A stretch of 64,000 nucleotides of DNA from Candidatus Endolissoclinum faulkneri L5 (GTDB taxonomy: Bacteria > Pseudomonadota > Alphaproteobacteria > Thalassobaculales > Thalassobaculaceae), in contig NZ_CP006745.1 of assembly GCF_000510265.1 (NCBI RefSeq), positions 367,444 to 431,443 of the forward strand, read 5' to 3'. Made by a program: the position numbers and the translations under genes. Numbering within the stretch: the first letter of the stretch is position 1; every line of letters starts with the position of its first letter. This document shows positions 42,436 to 54,502 of the stretch, in pieces. A model generated the notes under the pieces. It did not search any database. It had not been told where the DNA came from and saw only the letters and a program-made list of their open reading frames with translations.

Positions 42436-44164
42436 TAGTGTGTATACACTTTAAGCTAAACCGCTTTAAATTGAATTTAATAATTCTTTACTCCTTCTTA
42501 AGGATAAACAATAATGTAGTAAATTTACCTTTCCTAGCTATTGAAAAAAATCAATAAGTATTTTTTTCTAAAGAAAAGTATAAATCTTTATTTTGTAATA
42601 CAAAAAAAGTATTTTACATTAACCCTTGTTAATATTTGTACTATGAATATTGTTTAGCATTTATAATGAAAATTGTGTCAATTTTTTATTAAAAAAAAAA
42701 GAATAAAGCCGCAAAAGTTTTTTATTAGATTTTCTAATTTTTTTTCTAAAACTAGAATAGGATGTCGATTAATAATTAATTAAATCTTTCATAGTAATCT
42801 TATTAAATGTTTTTTTAAATTAAATGCTAAGAGCTGCATTAAGTGGTTAAGGTTGGATGTTGGCTGTAGAGCTAAAGTAGCTATTATGGTCGGTCTCTGT
42901 AGTTTGTAGAAATTTCATTGGATATTATAAAAGAAGGTATTGTTTTTTTTTGCTTTCAGGTATGATTTATCTAATTTATATTCATCCAGATAAGTGTTTT
43001 AAATATAAAATTGAGTATTTTCCAATACATCAGCTTAGTTTTATTTGCTGCAAATCAAGAAGGCTAAGCAGTAGTAAAATATTTTGTTCATGAATCTAAT
43101 TACTGTTTGATTTTTGTAATGATATTGAAGTAAACTGCTTGATATCATTGGTTATACTAAGTTTGATAATGGTTTTCTATTTTCCTAATAGAATTTTGTG
43201 TATTATCTGATAAGGACAGTAGCATTAGCGCTGTAACCTTTGTATTATGAAACATTTTATCTTAGATTATCATGTTTGACTACCTGAATTTTGCATTAAG
43301 CTATTTATTAAAATTAAATATTTATCCAAACGTATCGTTTTTATTAATAAGTATTAGTTTAAATTAAGATTAGTTATTTTCTTATATAGATATTAATTGT
43401 GCTCATTAATATAAACAGATGTGCTAGTGATAGCAAAAGTATTTCTTAATGTAATTTAAGAACATTAATTTTTATGTTTATTTGGATGAAATTTATCTCA
43501 GTTATGGCAAACGACCTAATGTGTATGAAGGCAATAATTGTATTGCTTGGCAATGCGATGCACAAAATATAGTGTAAAAAGTTATTTATAGCTAAGTTAG
43601 ATTATTATAGAATACGCGCTTACACTAGCGCTAGTGTAAAAAATTTTCTTAATATTATAGAAATACTTATAGATATCTTAATAAAACGATAAAGTCTAAA
43701 CATATGGTTGTTTGCTTGCTACTTGTATGGTTCTAACAGTTAAAATTTTTAATGATAGTTAGTGATTATTGCTGCGAATTTTATTTAAAAATAACAGTAA
43801 AATTCTAAATAGCATTAAAATTCTAGTTTTCTTGTATTCTTAATCATCAAGTTACTTAGACTAATAATTGTGTAGGTTAAAACTACTAGATAATTTATCT
43901 TCGCGTTTCCTGTGAAATTAAAGAAAAAGTTAACTACGATTGCTAAATCGTTCAAACATAATGTCGTTTGACAGGTATTCTATAAATATAATTTATAAGT
44001 ATAAAATGGTGTTGACCATTCTTTTATTATTAAAAGCTAACTATATGCTAATTTTCCAAACTCTAGCTATTTGATTTTGTTGAAATTATTTTATCTATAT
44101 ATTAGTTCTCTAAACCTTCAATTAAAAGACCATATACAAATTTGCTGTGTATTGGTTTTTATCG
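42436..44164. other. Noncoding spacer Wzy-like gene to zur
   Basis: 1.7 kb between convergent genes. Nothing recognisable; several short A and T homopolymers and no strong hairpin. Confidence 0.7.
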
Positions 44165-44668
44165 TCATTTTGTAGCAGAATTTGGGCAATTTGCGCATAA
44201 TCCTGCGACTTCGATGGTTATACATTTTATCTGGAAATTAAGTTTGTTTGCATAATACCGCAATGCCTGGTTAAGGACTCCATTAGCAAATTCTTGAACT
44301 ACACCGCAACTTTGGCAGATTAGAAAATATCCCATGTGGTTTTCTTCTGGCTCAATACAACCTACAAAAGCGTTTAGGCTTTCGATGCGGTGCACTAGAC
44401 CTTGTTTGATTAAGAATTCTAGTGCACGATAAACTGTTTGTGGCGCTACTCTCGATCTTGTACTGCAATTGGCAGTACAAGAATTGCTTAATTTTTCGAT
44501 CAAGTCATAGGCTCTAATCGGGGCGTGACTATCCCATATTAATTGTAGTACTTTGCGGCGTAAATTAGTTAGGCGCACTTCACGTCGTTTGCAAATAATT
44601 TCTGCAGACGATAAAGCGCATGCAATGCAACTTTCATGATCATGAGCGCAACTGGGAAATCTATTCAA
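44165..44668 (-). CDS. zur: Zinc uptake regulator Zur (Fur family)
   Basis: 167 aa. The N-terminal winged helix contains RREVRLTNLRRKVLQLIWDSHAPIRAYDLIEKL and APQTVYRALEFLIKQGLVHRIESLNAFVGC, the Zur rather than Fur pattern (SLNAFVGC). Two structural zinc pairs are present: CQSCG (about 118-122) and CANCP (about 157-161). An N-terminal CAHDHESCIACA adds further potential ligands. It represses zinc importers when zinc is sufficient. The start is TTG 44666-44668; no ATG is available before the DNA-binding domain. No zinc transporter is adjacent, so any regulon must be elsewhere. Confidence 0.85.
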   Translation of the reverse strand: MNRFPSCAHDHESCIACALSSAEIICKRREVRLTNLRRKVLQLIWDSHAPIRAYDLIEKLSNSCTANCSTRSRVAPQTVYRALEFLIKQGLVHRIESLNAFVGCIEPEENHMGYFLICQSCGVVQEFANGVLNQALRYYANKLNFQIKCITIEVAGLCANCPNSATK

Positions 44669-44940
44669 TGGTTTTTCTAGCTAGTTTCGTAATTTCTAGA
44701 ACGATAGCACAAATTGGACTTCATTTCGCTATTATAGTTTATTAATGAAAAATTAAATAATTTATTATTTATAATTATACTAAATAGATAAAAAACCTTA
44801 TTTTAACAGAATCTTTTTTCAAAAATTGCTATAATTAAGAAATTATCTGTAAATTACTTCTCATAAAATTTTTTATTAACATTATGTTAATGAATATTAA
44901 GGCGTATTATTTTTTAGAATGTTAAATGCTGCAATAACAG

Positions 44941-44972
44941 AATCTATAATGTGCCAGATCTCATTATAGATT
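44941..44972. repeat. Hairpin, 11-bp arms
   Basis: Perfect arms 44941-44951 and 44962-44972 (AATCTATAATG and complement). Confidence 0.45.
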
Positions 44973-45589
44973 ACGCTTATCTATTTATTAGCTTAACTTA
45001 TAAATCTAAGATTTAGAGTTTTATGCTATAAAATATATTATTTAGTTCCTAAATACTACTAGGATTTTGTTGTATTACGCTCTATCGTAATTTATTACGA
45101 TTATGGTTGATAAAGTATTTAACTCAAATAACTATAATGCAATGCACCTAAGGTGCACTTTTGTTATTAGAAAATAAAAAAGTTCAATTTTACTTTTAGC
45201 TATACTATTGCAATAGTTATTTATCTTAATTTACTACTGATGATATACTTAAAGATATTGATTGAATTTAAAGATTGTTTGAGTTAAGCAAATTTTTATT
45301 ATTACTAGTTATTACTAATAATTATGCTATCGCTTGCATAAATACATGCAATTGTATTATAATTTCCTGCAATAGACTACAGCGTGTTGAAACTATGAAT
45401 TATTAGATGTGTAAGTTGGTGATGAAGAATATTTAGGTATTAGTGCATTCAAACCAGAGAACTTTCTTTGGCATGAATTGTATCTCGTAATATCATAAAC
45501 CAACGGTGATTTTATCTTTATTTGGTGTTTACTATGATCTTGTTGTTAATTAAAAAATGTGTAGTTTAATAACCTTAAATTGCATCGAA

Positions 45590-45810
45590 TAATCCAACCT
45601 CACACCCCAAAGCCTTAGCGATAAATTTATTATTACACATCATATGGGATCTCTTATTATTTCTCGCGTATTCACGCATCTATTAACTCATTATTTGCTT
45701 ACCCAAAGATTTGGCTGGGTAATGCAGTCGAGCTGCTAGCTAGTCAGATCTGTAACTATCCATCAGATAAACTAACATGCTAATCCTCACCCATTACATG
45801 TCACAATATA
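45590..45810 (-). pseudogene. Candidate eroded coding region
   Basis: The reverse strand reads in one frame as short coding-like pieces separated by stops: LASSSTALPSQIFG, then ANNELIDA, then IREK. In a neighbouring frame an uninterrupted 34-codon stretch starts MREYARNNK and ends CEVGLFDAI. The composition is closer to the genes than to the surrounding spacer. I do not recognise the protein. It could be a decayed gene with several nonsense changes and a frameshift. Confidence 0.25.
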
Positions 45811-46002
45811 AATATAATCGGCGTTTTGCTTACTGGATCGCGAATACAAAAAAGCATTAGGAATATTAGGATTAGGAGATTGTCTTTAGTAGATGAACAT
45901 TATACGCACAACTGCGTGTTTATTATATGTCCGGAAAAATAGGTAAAGTCAAATATTATCCAGTAATCGTAGCAATCTTGTTGTAGGAGATAGAGAGGCA
46001 TT

Positions 46003-47466
46003 TTGCAGAGGATAGTTGGATGGAACGATATGTATCGCCAGATGATACATCTGCTTGTATTAGTAGGCATTATTTTGTTTGATAGTGAATCAGCTATAGC
46101 TGCATGCAAGAGCGTTCCTTCCCTAGACGGAGCTAGCATGGGCTTACTATGGGTTATACCGTTCGTTGGTATCTTGCTTTCTATTGCTATTATCCCTCTG
46201 ATTGCAAGGGAATTTTGGCATCAGCATCTCGGTAAGATATCAGCCTTTTGGGCGATAACTTTGTTTGTTCCCTTCTCTATAATCTTTGGTATTGATCTAG
46301 CAATTTATGAAATGCTCAATGTCGCTCTTTTAGAATACGTTCCATTCATTATAATGCTACTATCGCTATTTATCGTGGCTGGCGGTGTTAGATTAACTGG
46401 AACTTTACACGGAACACCAGCAATAAACACGCTTATCTTGTTTCTAGGAACGGTGATTGCTAGCTGGATGAGTACTACCGGCGCCTCAATGCTATTGATT
46501 CGACCAATACTAAAAGCTAACAAACACCGTCAGCACAAGGTGCATATTATTATCTTTTTTATCTTTTTAGTGGGTAATATAGGAGGTTCATTAACGCCAC
46601 TTGGAGATCCACCACTATTTTTAGGTTTTTTGAAGGGAATATCGTTTTTTTGGCCAATTAAGCACATTATAATTCCTATGGCAATAGTTTCTTTTGTTTT
46701 GTTATTTGTATTCTACTTTACCGATCGCTATTGGTGGAATAAAGAGGATGCTGGTGTATTGCATCAGCTAACAAAAGATAAACATTCATTTGGGCTGGAA
46801 GGTAAAGTTAATATACTTTTGTTATGCAGCATCATTGGTGCGGTGTTAATGTCAGGTCTTTGGAAGACAGGTATTAGCATCGAAATTTATCATGTATACT
46901 ACTATTTAGAAAATATAGTGCGTGATGTATTACTGCTGATTTTTGCATTTATTTCTTGGAGATTAACTAGCTCGGAGAGCCGTCAGGCTAATGGGTTTAC
47001 TTGGTTTCCTATTGTGGAGGTAGCTAAGCTGTTCGCTGGTATTTTTCTAACTATTATTCCAGTAATTGCTATCCTACAAGCTGGTACAGAAGGAGCTCTA
47101 AGAGAGGTTATTTTAGCTGTTTCTAGTGAGACAGGAAAGCCAATAAACTTGGCCTATTTTTGGCTGACAGGATTATTATCTTCATTTTTGGATAATGCAC
47201 CAACTTATTTAGTATTTTTTAACACTGCTGGAGGTGAAGTAGACTACCTTGTTGGCTCATTATCTACTACTTTACTAGCAATTTCAGCTGGTGCCGTATT
47301 CATGGGAGCCAATACCTATATTGGTAATGCACCTAATTTTATGATTAAGTCGATCTCCGAAGAGCAAGGTATTCTAATGCCGAGTTTTTTTGGTTATATG
47401 GTGTGGTCTGGCTTCATCCTTTTACCATTGTTTATGGTCGTTGGATTCGTATTTTTTATTGATTAG
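46003..47466 (+). CDS. NhaD/ArsB-type sodium:proton antiporter
   Basis: Up to 487 aa with about 11-12 membrane helices. The superfamily signatures are SWMSTTGASMLLIRPILKAN, GGSLTPLGDPPLFLGFLKG and, in the last third, LDNAPTYLVFFNTAGG with MGANTYIGNAPNFM. These define the NhaD-like (ion transporter) branch, probably exchanging Na+ for H+. The start is uncertain: TTG 46003 has GAGAGG 4 bases upstream, and ATG 46030 would remove nine residues. The segment after it resembles a signal anchor (HLLVLVGIILF). Such antiporters suit a marine host environment. Confidence 0.85.
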   Translation: MQRIVGWNDMYRQMIHLLVLVGIILFDSESAIAACKSVPSLDGASMGLLWVIPFVGILLSIAIIPLIAREFWHQHLGKISAFWAITLFVPFSIIFGIDLAIYEMLNVALLEYVPFIIMLLSLFIVAGGVRLTGTLHGTPAINTLILFLGTVIASWMSTTGASMLLIRPILKANKHRQHKVHIIIFFIFLVGNIGGSLTPLGDPPLFLGFLKGISFFWPIKHIIIPMAIVSFVLLFVFYFTDRYWWNKEDAGVLHQLTKDKHSFGLEGKVNILLLCSIIGAVLMSGLWKTGISIEIYHVYYYLENIVRDVLLLIFAFISWRLTSSESRQANGFTWFPIVEVAKLFAGIFLTIIPVIAILQAGTEGALREVILAVSSETGKPINLAYFWLTGLLSSFLDNAPTYLVFFNTAGGEVDYLVGSLSTTLLAISAGAVFMGANTYIGNAPNFMIKSISEEQGILMPSFFGYMVWSGFILLPLFMVVGFVFFID

Positions 47467-47709
47467 CTAACGGTTAACCTATCCAATAAAATAGCAGATT
47501 TGTTTTATTTATGGTTATTTTTTAAGTTAAGTATCATTTACAGCGCTCAATTTGATATAATCTTATTACCAAATTCTCTCCTTGAGCAATTTGCTATTTA
47601 TTAAATAACATTTACGAAAGTACTATCAGATTTTATGGTTTATGCATTCAGCTATTAATTAATTGTAAGGGCAAAATTTTTTAATTCTTTAATGTATACA
47701 CATTAAACT

Positions 47710-47737
47710 ATATTTACTACAAACTTGTAGTAAATAT
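47710..47737. repeat. Hairpin, 13-bp arms, 2-base loop
   Basis: Perfect arms 47710-47722 and 47725-47737 (ATATTTACTACAA and complement). It lies 244 bases after the antiporter stop. Confidence 0.55.
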
Positions 47738-48137
47738 TATAATTATTTATTTTTAAGGCAGCAATAAACGGTAAAATAAGCTGAGTCTGTTATTATTAGT
47801 GTTCATTGTTTTATGTGTAAAAAGAATACAAACGTATATTACAATCAAATATTAAATTTGAGCTATTGATTAACTGTCAAAACAATTTTTTAAAATATGA
47901 TTTTAATTACTTATTATGGCGAATAATTAATGACTTAATTAAAGTACTATTGTTTATGTTTTATATAATAATGCTTCTTAGATTGAAATTAGCATTATTG
48001 CCTTTAATTATACTTTTTGGGCTTCTTCCCTAAATTACTATCCTATTTAACGTTCATTTATTGATTTTATTTTCATCCTATTCGGTATAATTTTATTATG
48101 CTCAATTTTATACCTGCGTAAGATAATTATGATTAAC

Positions 48138-48207
48138 ATCTAAATAATTAGATAGAGAATCTATCCTAGGATATCCTAGGATAGATTCTCTATCTAATTA
48201 TTTAGAT
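48138..48207. repeat. Perfect 70-bp palindrome upstream of the PfaD gene
   Basis: Half-sites 48138-48172 and 48173-48207 are exact reverse complements with no spacer. The sequence begins ATCTAAATAATTAGATAGAG and the centre is CCTAGGATATCCTAGG. It ends 286 bases before the PfaD start. Such a sequence can extrude as a cruciform and is normally unstable in cells with SbcCD nuclease. Confidence 0.85.
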
Positions 48208-48493
48208 CCGATCGCTAATAGCAAATTTTGATTAAGATTTTTATTGCAATAAAAATCTTAAATTAGTATTTAGGTGGCATCTATTATAGCCTTAGAGATC
48301 AGCAGTACTTTTGCTGGTAACTCTTAGAGTTGGCCTAAAATTAATTGATTGCAAGAAGGTTTCGTTTATTTAAACTCACGTTGTTACCATTAGCAAAGTC
48401 AACAAAATTGATAACGCTGTATGCTTAAGCATTAGATACTTGGTATCAGATATTCTTCAATATTTTAATTGTCTCATACCATACGGAGGGCGC

Positions 48494-49900
48494 ATGTCTA
48501 TAACCATTTCTCCTAAGGCACTTGGAAATTCAAATTTTCGTAATGACCACGGTGTGCGATTAGCTTACGTTGTAGGCGGCATGGTAAAGGCAATTGGCTC
48601 TAAATCTATAGTTGAACGTATGGCTCGCGCTAAGTTGTTGTCATTCTTTGGTGCTGGTGGCTTGTCTGCTTCGGCAATTGAGGAGGCAGTATCTGGATTA
48701 GCAGCTAGACTAGGTACTGAATTTCCTTGGGGTGTAAACTTTTTGCATAATTTTGTTCTTCCCGAAGCGGAAGAAGCAGTAGTTGATATTTTATTGCATC
48801 ATGATGTACGTCGAGTCGAAGCTTCCGCTTTTATTACACCCACCCCGGCTCTTGCGCGTTGGCGTTTGCTTGGTCTATCAGTTACATCAGATGGTTCAAT
48901 AAGACGTCGACATCAAGTTATGGCTAAACTGTCACGTGGTGAGGTAGCAAAGTGCTTTCTTAAACCGGTTGAGCCAGGAATTGTGGCTAGGTTACTCTCA
49001 AGAGGTGATATTAATGATGAACAAGCTAAACTAGCAGAATTTGTACCTTTATGTGATGATATTGTAGTAGAGGCAGATTCTGGAGGTCATACAGATAAGC
49101 GAGTAGCTTTGGCTTTGTTTCCGGTTATTAGGCGTCAGCGTGACGCTATTGTTCAACGTTTTAAGCCTGCATCTAGCGTTCGTATAGGTTTAGCTGGTGG
49201 TTTAGGATCACCTGAAGCGATTGCAGCTGCTTTCATGCTTGGAGCAGACTTTGTCATGACTGGTTCAATTAATCAGGCTACAGTAGAGGCTGGCACTAGC
49301 GATTTAGCTAAGGATATGCTACAGAAGGTTGGTCCTCAGGACTGTGATATGGCTCCTGCTGGTGACATGTTTGAGATTGGAACTAAGATTCAGGTACTGC
49401 GTCGGGGTAGTATGTTTGCTGCTCGAGGTAATCGACTGTACGATTTATATCGAAGTTTAGAGTCTCTTGATCAAATTTCTCAGCGTGAACGGACAGAAAT
49501 TGAAGAGAAGTGTATGGGACGTAGTCTAGAAGAGGTTTGGGAGGAAACTGCAAGCTATTACGCAAGAGTGGCGCCAAATGAGTTGCAGGAAGCTGAGGTT
49601 AATCCTAAGAAAAAGATGGCTATGGTTTTTCGCTGGTATTTCATACATAGTAATCGTTTAACTCTTGAGGGTGACCCTAGTAAGAAAAGTAACTTTCAGA
49701 TTCATTGCGGTCCAGCGATGGCGGCGTGTAATGCTTGGCTTGCTGGTACTGCTCTAGAAAATTGGCGAGAACGCCATGTAGACGATATTGCTGATAAGCT
49801 TATGAATCAAGCATCTTCGCATATTTTAGACAAAGTTATGACTTGGGGAAACAAAACTATTGCTGGTTCGAGTATAGTATCACCAGGCAAACAATATTAA
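48494..49900 (+). CDS. PfaD/PksE-type trans-acting enoylreductase
   Basis: 468 aa from ATG 48494-48496, chosen because GGAGG lies 5 bases upstream; a TTG at 48440 is open but unsupported. It is an FMN-dependent TIM-barrel of the nitronate-monooxygenase-like family. The flavin/phosphate loops are FGAGGLSASAIEEAV near the start and LAGGLGSPEAIAAAFMLGA, then VMTGSINQATVEAGTS. The C-terminal third (MFRWYFIHS...HCGPAMAACNAWLAGT) is specific to PfaD proteins and absent from nitronate monooxygenases. In trans-AT polyketide and PUFA pathways this enzyme reduces enoyl-ACP intermediates in trans. It stands alone, 26 kb from the beta-branching genes. Confidence 0.92.
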   Translation: MSITISPKALGNSNFRNDHGVRLAYVVGGMVKAIGSKSIVERMARAKLLSFFGAGGLSASAIEEAVSGLAARLGTEFPWGVNFLHNFVLPEAEEAVVDILLHHDVRRVEASAFITPTPALARWRLLGLSVTSDGSIRRRHQVMAKLSRGEVAKCFLKPVEPGIVARLLSRGDINDEQAKLAEFVPLCDDIVVEADSGGHTDKRVALALFPVIRRQRDAIVQRFKPASSVRIGLAGGLGSPEAIAAAFMLGADFVMTGSINQATVEAGTSDLAKDMLQKVGPQDCDMAPAGDMFEIGTKIQVLRRGSMFAARGNRLYDLYRSLESLDQISQRERTEIEEKCMGRSLEEVWEETASYYARVAPNELQEAEVNPKKKMAMVFRWYFIHSNRLTLEGDPSKKSNFQIHCGPAMAACNAWLAGTALENWRERHVDDIADKLMNQASSHILDKVMTWGNKTIAGSSIVSPGKQY

Positions 49901-50524
49901 TAATAACTTATAGGTTTGTTCATTTATTAACAAAATGATTGTGTAGTTGATTTTGCTATAAATCAGCTACTTAGCGTGTTTTTGCAGTTTAATCAAACAA
50001 TATTTTTGTAAGTTTATATATTACTCGTTAACTAAAAAACATAGACATTGGGTTTGATGCTGTTATAATATCAGATGTTCATTGATTTGCTAAATTATTT
50101 TGTTGATTTGTAATGCTACTGAGTTTAGCTTTAAAATTTTTAAATATATACTGCTAATATGCAGTAAGCATCGTCTATGTATCTAAAATCAATTTTAAAT
50201 TATGATACTTCTCTAGTTATTACTTTTACTCTATCTAATAGTATAAATTATCTAATTAGCGTTTTTATTATACAAGCCATTACGTTAATTTTACCCTAAA
50301 GCTAGATAAACATGCTTATGGGTTATATATTTGTAAACTACAAAGTTTGTATCTTGGTCTTTTACAGAATTAAAAGCAAATTACGAGGGTATTAAAATAT
50401 ACCCTTATTTTTTTTAGTAAAATAGATATTTAATTAAAAAATTGAAATAATATTTATTTATGCAATACAGCCATTTAATTTCTTGCTATTAATTAGCTTA
50501 GCAATTTATTAATCTTGATATGTA

Positions 50525-50616
50525 AATTATCTTTGCTAAAATTAGCTGTGTTACTCAATAAACTTGCTTATTTGCAAGTTTATTGAGTAACACAGCTAAT
50601 TTTAGCAAAGATAATT
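50525..50616. repeat. Hairpin with perfect 43-bp arms
   Basis: Arms 50525-50567 and 50574-50616 are exact reverse complements with a 6-base loop (TTATTT). The left arm begins AATTATCTTTGCTAAAATT and ends AATAAACTTGC. A 43-bp stem is longer than any ordinary terminator. Confidence 0.85.
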
Positions 50617-51617
50617 GAAATTAGGATAAGTTTTAATGGATTTATTATTTCTTAAGAATAAAGATTTTTGCCTAAAAATACTATACCTAAGTATCTTGTC
50701 TAGTTTAGATTTTATTGATGATTGATCTAAATAGTTTCAAACAAGAGATGCTAAAAGCTAGTCTTAGTCAATCTTTCAATCTATAAAGGAACATTTTTTT
50801 AAAAACAGACTGTAGTAGAGGAAGCAGTAGTTTATTATACGTTTGATTTTTAATTTTTACCCAATAAACTAACACACCGCAAAGAGAATTAACATGCCTA
50901 AGCTAATTATAGGAAATGAATAAAAAATTTTACTCTATTTTTATAGAGATTGCCTCTACTTATAAGTATATCATCAATGCTGCTGTTTAAGTATATTTTA
51001 TCTGCTTTAGTGATAGGGTTTTATTAAAATTTATTTTTACGTTCTCTACTAGAGTTTGTATGCACTGCAATAATAGTCAATAAAACACGTTAGTAACTTT
51101 CCCATACTCCAAGTTATAAGAATTTATTGTTGTTTAGGTGATTAATACTGATTAATAACAATTTTTTAAAAAATAATTGTTATTAATCAAATAATAATTA
51201 TTTTTTATTTTACATCTTATTCAATAAAATCTATGCCTTAAGTTTAACTAAAAATTTTACTTTTATAAGAATGATTAAATTGATGATTATGCTAGAAAAT
51301 CTTATTTTCTAAGCTAAGAATTAAAGTAGACTTTTGTATTTTATGAAGCAGTCTAGAAGCATACGAATTAAATAAAATTTACGAATTATGTGAGTAAAAT
51401 TAAAAAAAAGAAAAAAGCTTATAAAGCTAGCCCTCGCTAAGGAATTAAACCTTTATCCGAAGGATAGAATAGATTACTGTTGCTACATACTGTAAAAGTT
51501 TAATACTTTTTACAAAAGCACTATTATTTACTAGAAAAATATAATTTTCTGCGCTTGTCGCAATTTTACCTTATTATATAATATTTGCATTATTTTATAA
51601 TAAAATCGGATAAAGAA

Positions 51618-51650
51618 AGGCCGAGGATAAAAGCACAACATCCTCGGCCT
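51618..51650 (-). terminator. groEL terminator
   Basis: An 11-bp, G+C-rich perfect stem (AGGCCGAGGAT at 51618-51628 and its complement at 51640-51650) is followed on the minus strand by TTCTTTATC. It begins 14 bases after the groEL stop. This is the clearest intrinsic terminator in the window. Confidence 0.85.
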
Positions 51651-51663
51651 GAATTTATTACGA

Positions 51664-53337
<1,674 letters not shown>

Positions 53338-53388
53338 TTATTACAAGCGGCTTCTTTCGAAGGCCCCTAGCTGTTGCTTGCAGCTTAG

Positions 53389-53709
53389 TTAGGCGGCCCT
53401 CGTCTTCAACGATTTCAAGGTGTTGTCAAGCACACCCATTATGTCGCTTTCCTTCATGATCAGTAGGTCCTCACCGTCAATCTTTACTTCTGTGCCAGAC
53501 CATTTGCCAAACAAGACCAAATCGCCCGGCTTGACGTCAAGTGCGACAATCTTTCCTGACTCGTCGCGTGCGCCAGAACCGACGGCTAAAACCTCACCTT
53601 CAGTGGGCTTTTCTTTAGCCGTGTCAGGTATAATAATGCCGCCAGCAGTCCTCTGATCTGTGTCGAGACGACGAACCACCACTCGGTCGTGGAGCGGCCG
53701 AAATTTCAT
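53389..53709 (-). CDS. groES: Co-chaperonin GroES
   Basis: 106 aa, about ten residues longer than usual because of a C-terminal tail ([12 protein letters not shown]) after the normal end near GVL. It is the lid of the GroEL chamber. It begins [16 protein letters not shown], and the mobile loop reads [42 protein letters not shown] matches the family. ATG 53707-53709 with GGAGG 8 bases upstream. It is the first gene of the groESL operon. Confidence 0.96.
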   Translation of the reverse strand: MKFRPLHDRVVVRRLDTDQRTAGGIIIPDTAKEKPTEGEVLAVGSGARDESGKIVALDVKPGDLVLFGKWSGTEVKIDGEDLLIMKESDIMGVLDNTLKSLKTRAA

Positions 53710-53765
53710 GACACTTCCTCCGTTTACACTCTAATAAAAGTTTGAGACGTGCAATTCTAGTAATT

Positions 53766-53799
53766 ATTACCGGGACTAACCTGACTTAAAAATCTCAAG
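53766..53799 (-). promoter_or_regulatory. Possible groESL promoter
   Basis: On the minus strand CTTGAGA (53793-53799) is followed 18 bases later by CCCGGTAAT (53766-53774), loosely like an RpoH (sigma-32) promoter. The spacing is longer than the enteric consensus. The CIRCE operator (TTAGCACTC-N9-GAGTGCTAA), usual before groES in alphaproteobacteria, is not intact; only GAGTGTAAA just before the start resembles a half-site. Confidence 0.3.
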
Positions 53800-53953
53800 T
53801 AGCGCCCGATGAAGTAGACAGGATGTAAGAAAACAGCAGAAAACTGTCAAGCTTAATGGTGCGACGATTTGATATTATGCCGCTTTTGACTGAGATTAAC
53901 CTTGAAGATTATTGTATTAATTACAACATAAACCAATGTTGCGTTTTTTATTG

Positions 53954-53973
53954 TTGAATAAGATTGAATAAGA
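53954..53973. repeat. Tandem duplication, 10 bp x2
   Basis: TTGAATAAGA twice, head-to-tail. Confidence 0.7.
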
Positions 53974-54502
53974 TTGATTAGGGTAAATTAATAGCCAAGT
54001 ATTTTTTCACCTTAGGTTTTAGGAATCAATAAAGTTATGTAAAATATTCAGTTTTTGTTTTTTAAGGTTTAAAATTCTTTAAAAAAATTGCTTATAACTC
54101 ATAATTTTTATGGATGATGGTGTGGTCTGTTGCTCTTAGATAACGCTGAATAGTTTAAAACATTTAAAAGAAAATAATTTTTTTTGGATGTTGATAACCT
54201 TAGATAATTACGGATGACATCTATGTTTATTTAGGTAATGTAATGATAATGTCTCGTTGGGTTTTTAAAAAAAACTAATCAACTTAGAATAACTAATCAA
54301 TTAGGTTTATCTCCTTTATCAACTCTTTACCGTCATCCCCAGGAATCCACGCCAAATTTTTTTGACAAAACTAACATAATCCAGAATGAATTCCATCATC
54401 TTAATTAAGTAATACGTGGATATTTAGGTCCCGTAACTTGCCGCACATGACTAAACATTACATTAATCGTTAATAACCAGTACTAATAATGCTTTTTTTA
54501 GT

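Larger units (their letters stand above)
44669..46002. other. Noncoding spacer zur to antiporter gene
   Basis: 1.3 kb between divergent genes. The segment about 45590-45810 is less AT-rich and may be an eroded gene (listed separately). An 11-bp hairpin lies at 44941-44972. Confidence 0.65.
47467..48493. other. Noncoding spacer antiporter to PfaD gene
   Basis: 1.0 kb without a gene. It contains a hairpin at 47710-47737 and a 70-bp perfect palindrome at 48138-48207, both listed. Confidence 0.7.
49901..51663. other. Noncoding spacer PfaD gene to groEL
   Basis: 1.76 kb between convergent genes. It contains the 43-bp-arm hairpin (50525-50616) and the groEL terminator. No readable gene. Confidence 0.7.
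53710..54502. other. Noncoding spacer groES to prfB
   Basis: 0.8 kb downstream of prfB and upstream of groES. It includes the groESL promoter region and a 10-bp tandem duplication (TTGAATAAGA) at 53954-53973. No gene. Confidence 0.7.

Noticed and set aside
53700-53760. CIRCE operator before groES
   Set aside because: Only one half-site-like GAGTGTAAA is present; the partner TTAGCACTC at 9-base spacing is missing.
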